From: Cyathus striatus
Lineage: Eukaryota > Basidiomycota > Agaricomycetes > Agaricales > Nidulariaceae
Assembly: GCA_025738555.1 (NCBI GenBank)
Contig: JAOVFP010000007.1
Location: forward strand, 1,550,001-1,614,000
Length of the DNA stretch: 64,000 bases
Direction: 5' to 3'
Made by a program: the position numbers and the translations under genes. Below the pieces are notes generated by a model. It did no database searches. It saw nothing but the letters and a program-made list of their open reading frames with translations, and was not told the DNA's origin. Each line of letters starts with the position of its first letter. The first letter of the stretch is position 1. Positions 56,332 through 64,000 of the stretch are shown one piece after another.

Positions 56332-59041
56332 TCATTCTCCAAGTGATTTATATGTAACTACTAGGTTTTCCAGAATTCTAACAGTGTAAGGATGCTCTGT
56401 TCCCAGAACTTTGATACTAATTTCAAGGGCTGATAATTGTAATTCCTCAGCCTCTTTCAATCTTCCACTTTGAATATATGTAACTGCAACATTGGTCATA
56501 CTCTTAATAGTTTCAGGATGCTCTTTCCCCAGTATTCTAGTTCTAATTTCCATGACTTTTAATTTTAATTCAATTGCCTCCTTCAATTTTCTGGAGTCTG
56601 TATATATACTTCCAAGATTTGCCATAATCTTAAGAGTTTTATGATGTTCTTTTCCCTGTATTCTGTTGCTAATTTCTAGTGCTGACACTGCTAATTCCTC
56701 TGCTTCTTTTAATTTTCCAAGGGAGCTATATGTATGTGCAAGATTCGACATACTATCAAGAGTGCTAGGATGCTCTGTACCCAGCACTCTGGTTCTGATT
56801 TCTAAGACTGGCACTTCCAATTTCTCTACCTCATTCAATCTTCCAAGAAATCTATATGTATCAGCAAGATTTGCCATACTCTTAAGAGTGTCAGGGTGCT
56901 CTTTCCCCAAAACTCTAGACCTTATTTCTAGTGTTAGTGCTTCCAACTCCTCAGCTTCTTTCCATTTTCCAAGCATTGCATAAGCACATCCAAGATTTTC
57001 CATGCTATCAAGAGTTTCTGGATGCTCTTTCCCCAGTACTCTGGTTCTTATTTCTAGTACTTCCAGATCCAAAGACAGTGCCTCTTCCCATTTTCCAAGG
57101 TTTTCATATGTATATGTAAGGCTAACCATACTTCTAAGGGTGTCAGGATGCTGCTTGCCCAGTACTCTGGTTCTTATTTCTAGAACTGAGACATCCACAT
57201 CTTCTGCCTCTTTCCATTTCTCTAGGTATTGATATATATTTACAAGATTAGCTATACTCTTAAGGTTGTCAGGGTGCTCCTTGCCCAGTAAACTAGTGCT
57301 TATTTGTACAGCTTTAACTGCTAATTCTTCTGCTTCTTTAATTTTTCCAATATTTCTGTAACTCCTTGAAAGATTTAGCATGCTAATAATGGTTGCAGGA
57401 TGCTCTTCAGTATAAATTTGCTTTCTTATTTCTAGTATTTTTGCCACTACAGTCACTTCTACTTTAAACATGGCAATTTTATCTAATACATTTGCAAACT
57501 TCTCTAGAAGAATATAGTCTTGATGTTTGTATAACTCATCTTCATGTGATAAAATATTGATAACATGAACCACAATTTTCTGATTATATGCATATTCCTC
57601 AATTGTATTATCATACCTTATTGAAGCTGCTAATAATCCACTGGTATTCAAAATCCATGATTTTCTTTCTTTCATTGATAATCTATCTTGACACCAATGC
57701 TGAACTATTGGGTGCAGGCTGTGGTATTTTTCACTTGTGTGTTTTTTAATTAATGAATATGATAAGAGCAGTGCAATTGCTTCAGTGAATAATTGATAAT
57801 TCCATTCTTTGTTTTCATTGAAATTGAACAATAATTGATCCATATTTTGTAGCAATGAAAACATATTCTCATTGGAATAATCACCAAGTGTTGCATGATA
57901 ATTCTCAACTGCTCGTTGAAACATCATTTGAGGAATATTTTCATGATGAAGAAAGGCAGAAATCTTTATTATATTAACTGCATATTTGGCCACATGTGCC
58001 TTTTCATGCTTTGTTGAATCTTCTGATATTTCTACTATCTTTTGGAAAGAAATTTCCCAAGTGCTATAAGCAGTCTTGTCATACTTTGATGCACCACAAA
58101 ATTCTTCATTGTTCATTAGCATCAACCTGTTCTTGTTGTAAACACCCTTAAACTCAGAAATTTCACAATTTCCAGATAGTATGAATGCACCAGCATGATC
58201 AATTGCAAGTGGAAGGCCATAAAGCTCTGAAACTATTTCCTTGGCAACACTTTCATATGTTTCAAATTCTTGAGAGAGTCCACTAACTTTTAAAAGAAGA
58301 AGTACAGCAGTATCTTCACTCATCTCTGTAACTTCCATTGAGTGTTCAACAGTGGTTATTTTTTTCAGTTCTTGATTTCTGCTTGTGATTAAGATATTTC
58401 CCTTATTTTTAGATGGAAGAAAGTTCTCCACGATTTTTGGAGAACCATTGGCATTATCAAATATCATCAACCATCTGCACTTTTGGATGGATATCCAATT
58501 GAGAACAACAGCTGAGGAAAACTCCACTGTATGAGAAGCAAGATAAGTCTTGAAGATATCCCTTAGACTTTGTACCACAGTGGTATCTGAAGAAGTATCA
58601 ATCCAGAATGTGTACTCATACCTAGTGCACACAAGAGTTAATGTTGACTATATTGTGTAGATTAAATTGCACTTACAAGTCTTCTGTATCATCAACATAC
58701 TTTAAACAGATCTGTGTTTTCCCAATTCCTCCCATTCCATACAGAAGAAAATATTTTCTAGATAAATCATTCAGATTCTCAGGCTTAAAATGTTTTTTCA
58801 AAGCTTCAAGATATTTTTCTCGTCCCGTGAACATTTGGCTTGTACATGGAGCTGCTTGTTTTATTGGAGATAGTCGGCCACTATTGCCTATATTGACCTA
58901 AACAGTACATATTTCAAACACAGTATAGGAACATATTTCTAGATGATTTACCTGAGAATTAATATAATAGTTGGGTTGATCTATCATGACCGGTTGAATT
59001 TGGACAAAGTTGCTCGCATTTGTAAAAAATCCGGAGGCCAT
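56332..59041 (-). CDS. NLR protein: NB-ARC NTPase with C-terminal TPR repeats
   Basis: Exons 58952-59041, 58677-58897 and 56332-58621 with introns of 54 and 55 bases give 866 aa; the start at 59041 is MASGFFTNASNF. A short N-terminal tail (about 50 aa) precedes the NB-ARC domain: FTGREKYL, P-loop GMGGIGKT (84-91), Walker B WLMIFDN (154-160), ILITSRN (180-186) and GLPLA (239-243). A helical linker follows. From about residue 495 to the end there are about nine 42-residue TPR units of the kind LEIRTRVLGKEHPDTLKSMANL, several nearly identical. Role by family: ligand-triggered, nucleotide-dependent oligomerisation that activates an N-terminal effector or adaptor motif. No classic effector domain is present. 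No frame damage was found despite the transposon-rich surroundings. Conserved TPR units imply recent duplication or gene conversion, typical of recognition repeats. Confidence 0.9.
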
Positions 59042-61844
59042 GTTGAAAGAGATGGAGAATGACTACATCGATGAACAACCTGTCTTTATATGTCACCAGT
59101 GTGTGATGCAGTCCTTGATAAATCAAACCGGTCCCATGGCTGTCGCAGATTTGCTTGATATGGTCGATTTATTCCCATCGTGATGACCCATTTGGCAGTG
59201 GCATTCACGCTGTCACTGTCAACAGGTTAATTATAAACTCAACTTTCATGTGCGTGATAGTGTACAGCGCTACGTGGGACACGGGGCTTACGGATATAAA
59301 TATCCTATCGTTCTTTGCAATTGTGTTTCGTTCACGCGTCGTAGATCACGAGTATGAGATGAATCGACCAGAAAGAATATTTCGCACTCTGTACGCTTCG
59401 CGTCTGATCGCTGCGATGGTCCATACACTTACGCCTGTATCATATCGTATATATATCATATATAAGAGCATGGAGTGTCAAGACTCGACGCGCACTAAAG
59501 TGAACACTTAGTGCTAGTATAAATTCGCTCGAAGTGGAGACCAAAATTCAATTTCCCCATGTACGATATCATTGCGAAAGAGCGTATCGAAGGTGGATAA
59601 GAGCTGCGAAGCGAATCCTGTGTTGCAGTAATTTGATAGTTTGTTCCAGGAGTGAGGGGGAATGACAGTGGTGACGTTTCTGCCGTAAGTGGGGCAGTAC
59701 AGTAAACGACGACGAGATGGCACAAGTATGTAGTCAGTAAGATATTAATAAAGTACTAGGCTGTAAGATTTCCATCTCATTCCCCATTCTCCTTTAAAAC
59801 ACGTGCAAATCCGATTCGAAAGAGTAGCATTGGTATATATGACAGTAGGTATAGGCTACAAAAGCTAGTCAGGAATGCCTGCGATGACTACAATGGTGCA
59901 TAATTGAAGACTCGCAAGGCTAGATAAACAGCTGTAATAGTTGCTGCAATAGCTACAGTGCAAAACGTTAGTTCAGAAGGTAAAATATAGAAAAAAGGAA
60001 TACGTTTCACGTTCGGAGTATTTGATATCACGTCACCAGTCCAGACGCTCAGACCAGCATCCTCTATCACTCCCAACAATCTCCTCCCCTTCCCTACACA
60101 ACAAAGTCACCTCACCCCGCCCTCATCTTCAACTTCCAGCCCTCACGTCCCTTCCCCAACACGTCCCTTCCCCAACACAGCCCCACAATCCCCCGCATAC
60201 AGATCGTTTCAGCTCAACTCAGTTCGACCCTCTCTGCATCAATGTAATATTCTCTTTGGCGTATATGTTCTTGGGGGTCGTTGTAGAGGGTCCGTTACGG
60301 TGATTCCACCGGGCTTGGTAACGAGTATAGGAATGGACCAGGGGGGAGGGGGGGTGTGAGGCAAAGGGGTTAGAAGGGGGGAAGGAGGCCGAGAGTTGTG
60401 GGAGGGAGTCGCAGGTCGTAAGATGTGGTCCCCAGCTACGGCCAGTTTTCGTCCTGTGCGTTGGATTCCGCGAGAACTGAGGGATATCGAGTATGATCGT
60501 GATCGATTGGGGAGGAGGAATCGAAGAGGAGGTAGCGAGATTGTCCACGCTAACGGCTCAGCATTTCTACTTTTACTCCTGCCTCTTGGTAAACTGATAG
60601 ATTGATCATCACCTCCCTAAGGGATGGGGGAGCGTAGAACAACGACTAGAACACCCTCCTTCCCCTCCTCCCTCACGACCAATATGCCGCACCCAGAAGG
60701 CGGTTCCGCCTTGTTACTCCAAGATGTATTCCCTGCACTGTGATCTAACCTTGATGCAGCGCTCGCAAGCTTCGAGAACGGACTCTGTGGTGGTGGCATG
60801 AGTCAAGGGGTGCGAAGGGACGTAGGGGGTACATCCCATATTGTTCGACTTGTAGACGGTGTCTCAGGACAGGAATTCGGTGGCCATGAACTAGTGAGGG
60901 CGTTTCATGGGGAGGTAAGTGGCCAAAGAGAGAGAGGTGCGTATGAAATGGAAAATAACCGCCGGATGAGGCGTTGGGCCGGATGTGTGGAGTACGTATG
61001 TGTGAAGTGCCGCTTTGGTGCCCTTGTCATGGAAAGTGATGCATTGATATGTGTGGCCAGAGGGAGAGTGAAGTGCGTGAGCCTAAAGGTGCACCGTTGC
61101 ATCCTGTGGAGGGACCCAATCCGGAGTTGGGCCACCCGGATTGTGATGCGCCTGCGAGGGCTTATCATGGTCTGTGCACGAAGTGTGTGAGCGTGCTTGC
61201 GATCGAGAGAGAAAGAAGTGGGGGAAATGTCAGAGAGGGAGATGGGTAGGGAGGAGAACAGTGGAAGGGATGTGATAAAAGGCCACGCACTGTCGAGTAC
61301 TACTGCTCATCTAAACAGATCCACCTTCCAAGTATCCACCTGAGCATGAATCATGCATTCGTATCATGTCACGCAGACTACTGGCATGCGTATGATTTGC
61401 TGTTGACGTTCAAATTCAAACATATAAGAACAGTGGGAGAAAGAAAGTAGATGAACAGACTGAGTAGGGCAGGCGCGGAGGCGACAGCACTGTAGGACGG
61501 GTGTTGCCGAGCGTGTGATTTTCATCGCGGCACCGACACGCTTCCAACTTCCAAGTTCACTGGCTTATGTATTTCTCTCAACGACGCTTTCTCACTGAAT
61601 GGATTATCCCATTCAGGTTTCTTCATACCACTGTAAAGTGGCGTAGGTGTATTTTTTATATCGAACTGAAGACAGCAGTTTATCCGCGATTTAAGTAAGA
61701 AGCATAGTCGAATGAAATAGTTTCTACAACCACAGCAAGACAACAACGATAGCTCACCATTACGATGGGAGATAGATTTGTGGCTCTCGTTAGGGAATTA
61801 CGTTAACTCACAATGAATTTTCAATCTTGGCACAATTTACATGG
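59042..61844. other. Gene-free stretch, partly GC-rich
   Basis: 59042-59900 should include the NLR promoter; the 118-aa plus ORF (59155-59511) has no motif. About 60040-61300 is GC-rich and purine/pyrimidine-biased, with ORFs open on both strands at once (60798-61190 plus, 60905-61168 minus), a composition effect. Words shared with 55.1-55.9 kb (CTGCTCATCT, GAGCGTGTGATT) mark another copy of that dispersed sequence. Confidence 0.4.
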
Positions 61845-62864
61845 CTATGATTTACATTGACATAAACTGGGACTCAAACGATATGTTTCAACACAAAAAT
61901 TTCCATCGCCATCCTGACCTAGATAATACACATTTGGTTCATCCACATCCTTATCTTCTACATCACTCCAACGATCATCTCCATATTGATAATTGTCGAA
62001 ATCTATTCCAGCACGATCCATCCTCATCCTCCATCGCCGTACATCAACGCTAGATTGAGGACGAACGACCGCGATCCTCGATTCCACTGCTTCCCACTCC
62101 TGAATTAACCCAGGCACATCATCATTTTTTCCCCAGAAATTGAAGTTTTCAAGAATCAGTACAATGGACTGTAATTTTTTAACATCATTGAGACTACAAA
62201 ATGTCCTTGGTAGGTACTTGTTATATTCACCAATGGGCATCGAAATGTGTGTTAGTTCCGGTAGCAATCGAAATATATCATTGGGAATATGATCAAAGTC
62301 CTCGTAAAAGTCAATATATCCAAATGATATATACTTGACTTGCGATAGCTCTAATCGCAGTTCCGCCAATGCTTGTATCGTAGACATATAGGTGCTGAGA
62401 GTGCGAAGTGGTAACGCTGCAACATGTCGAACGATGGATTCGACGTAATTTTCATGTCCCAGGAACAGATGTTGAATACCTGTGCAAAGAAAAAGCACAT
62501 CTGTCACAAATTCCATCGATACCGAGGGTGCAAATGGAACATTCTTGACATTTGAGCAAAAGAACGATTTGGGTTTGGACTTGAGAGCAATTTTGAATTT
62601 ATTTTCATGAACTAAACGTTCGCGCTCGGGAAGGCGGTATCGATCTTTCTGGCTATCGCCATAGAACTTGAGAGTTTTGTATAATATTGGTTCTACACTA
62701 TATTCAAAGTTTAATGGAGTGACTGATGTGATAGTAGTGCCTTACCACGAGCGAACGCGTTTGGACACTGTACACAAGTGTGTGTCTGTTTGGTAGAAGG
62801 GACTCATTCTGATGACGCATCGAAAGATCTCGTCTTCGATTTCGGGAGGGAAGAAAAACGACAT
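61845..62864 (-). CDS. F-box-like protein, intact paralog
   Basis: Two exons (62746-62864, 61845-62697) around a 48-base GT-AG intron give 323 aa. The start MSFFFPPEIEDEIFRCVIRM is the F-box-like helix region (P-E-I-...-I-F) followed by HLCTVSKRVRSCVEPILYKT, as in many agaricomycete F-box-like proteins. Such proteins usually pair with Skp1 to bring substrates to a ubiquitin ligase. The C-terminal part has leucine-rich helices (LFLCTGIQHLFLG, VAALPLRTL, ALAELRLELSQV, LLPELTHISMP) like degenerate LRRs and an RRWRMRMDRAGID motif near the end. An upstream methionine at 62924 is possible. The paralog at 36354-43060 has the same intron and is broken by two transposons. Confidence 0.8.
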
Positions 62865-64000
62865 TGGATGTTCCAGTTGTTCGGAGATTTTCCCTCTATA
62901 TATATTCCTGTCATGCACAGCCATTATGCGTGATCTGGAATACATCCAAAACGTACACGAAGAGATCACTAGATCAATCAAAAGCGACTACTGGATTAGG
63001 TTTCTGTGTGTCCAGGTGTGCGATTTGAACACGACTCGAAGCTCTTCCTATTACTGATAATCAGATATGACATTGGATATTGTAGGCATACTTAGTGTGT
63101 GCTTTCATATGGCTTCAAACCTCCATCATAGGTAGAAGTAACTTGCAAGACTACTACGTTCCTATAGGCAAGAAGCAGACTCGCTGCGTGACATTCACGA
63201 GACATGACATTTGCGTCCGAACGTGTACACTATAGGAATGTAGCACATCGCGATAGAGATTGATCCCATCGATAAAGAAACGTCAGAAGGTCAGAATATT
63301 ACACTTCGAGTGGATTCCGCCAGAAGCTCACGTTGCGGCATTTGGAACTTTGAAGAACTACTAGCTAAGTTTAATGAGTACTCACAGTGCGGAGAGTTAT
63401 ACCAGACATACTTACCAGTTTGCCTATCATTACACACCCTCAGGAACAGTTTCCTGCGAATACTTTCTCTCAGCTCATCATCCACATCACGCGGAATGCG
63501 TTCCCTACGACTATTACTCGATATGCACATGTCCGATCATTGCTTCGCTCAACATATATCCGTGGTCTCTCCAGACTTATTATATGATTTATAAGATAGA
63601 ACGAGTGTTATTTAGAGGCAAAGCTCAACTCGCCGTCGGAGTCATAGAGTTGCCATCGAGGCAACAAGGAGGTTCGAAACCAAGAACAGCAACAACTGAT
63701 GCACCCGAAATGACGTGACATCTAATGATCTATGTACATCGAACGTTTTCGCCAAACAAATAAGTACAGTCATCAACCGGGACACGTGACACTGAAAATA
63801 AAAAATCGATCCTCATACTCAGATATTCATGTAACAAATATAAAATTGATACCAATGAATGAAGACATATTGTATATATAACATAGTAAAATTTTGAGCA
63901 TTTTGAGTGAAGGGAAGTGGGTGAAATTCTTGAAAAGGTGGAGGAAGCCAAAAACCACCCATCACTGCGTGGCGTGACAGTGCTTAATCAGCCAATCCGG
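62865..64000. other. Upstream of the F-box-like gene; no supported gene
   Basis: Sequence for about 100 bases upstream of the start is still similar to the region upstream of the broken paralog (near 43061-43260), so the duplication included the promoter. From 63290 to 63720 several overlapping ORFs on both strands (up to 114 codons) show no motif and none is called. The window ends in non-coding sequence. Confidence 0.4.

Noticed and set aside
58622..58632. Start of the NLR at the methionine at 58632
   Set aside because: The bases 58622-58632 lie in an intron; upstream exons supply the P-loop and the better start at 59041.
60798..61190. 130-codon plus-strand ORF
   Set aside because: Overlaps open frames on the other strand and shows no motif.

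Overview
The window looks like a transposon-rich island in a filamentous basidiomycete, probably an agaricomycete. This rests on very short GT-AG introns (44-65 bases), a TPR-CHAT protein, an NB-ARC/TPR NLR, F-box-like paralogs, a chromodomain Ty3/gypsy element with an antisense accessory ORF, and PIF/Harbinger-like genes. No bacterial operon signals, rRNA genes or CRISPR arrays were seen. All calls come from reading the sequence; no database was searched.

Layout. 1-11 kb is mostly non-coding: small MITEs, CT-rich repeats, a 32-bp minisatellite, one small single-pass membrane protein gene (6475-7089, minus) and gene remnants. 11.3-15.4 kb holds a TPR-CHAT gene with an intact His/Cys dyad. 16-34 kb is a nest of transposons. 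A decayed PIF/Harbinger-like element (two genes, a MITE, a solo LTR) is interrupted by a large fold-back element A (19471-33194). A carries a solo Copia-like LTR and a chromovirus-type gypsy element (21693-31617). The gypsy pol gene is in turn split by a second fold-back element C (24318-27778). 36.3-43.1 kb is an F-box-like gene destroyed by a third fold-back element B (36599-41219) and by a hAT-type element (41683-42734); an intact paralog lies at 61.8-62.9 kb. 45.6-51.7 kb is a medium-chain reductase gene whose third exon is split by a 4.9-kb block that itself contains two other elements. 56.3-59.0 kb holds an NLR gene (three exons, 866 aa).

Main result. Elements A, B and C form one family of long non-autonomous fold-back transposons. 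They share distinct left and right termini, an outer array of GATCAT-containing repeats, an inner array of GTGAC-containing repeats, an AT-rich core without a gene, and (for B and C) perfect 6-bp target duplications. For B and C the duplication can be checked without a database, because removing the element plus one duplication copy restores an open reading frame (F-box paralog comparison; pol motif continuity). I do not recognise the superfamily.

Working genes. The probable functional host genes are the TPR-CHAT gene, the NLR, the intact F-box-like gene and possibly the small membrane protein. The first two belong to families linked to self/non-self recognition and regulated cell death; their nearness within a rapidly rearranging island is suggestive, not proven to be functional. 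Several transposon genes carry C-to-T type nonsense changes, suggesting mutational decay after methylation or RIP-like damage.
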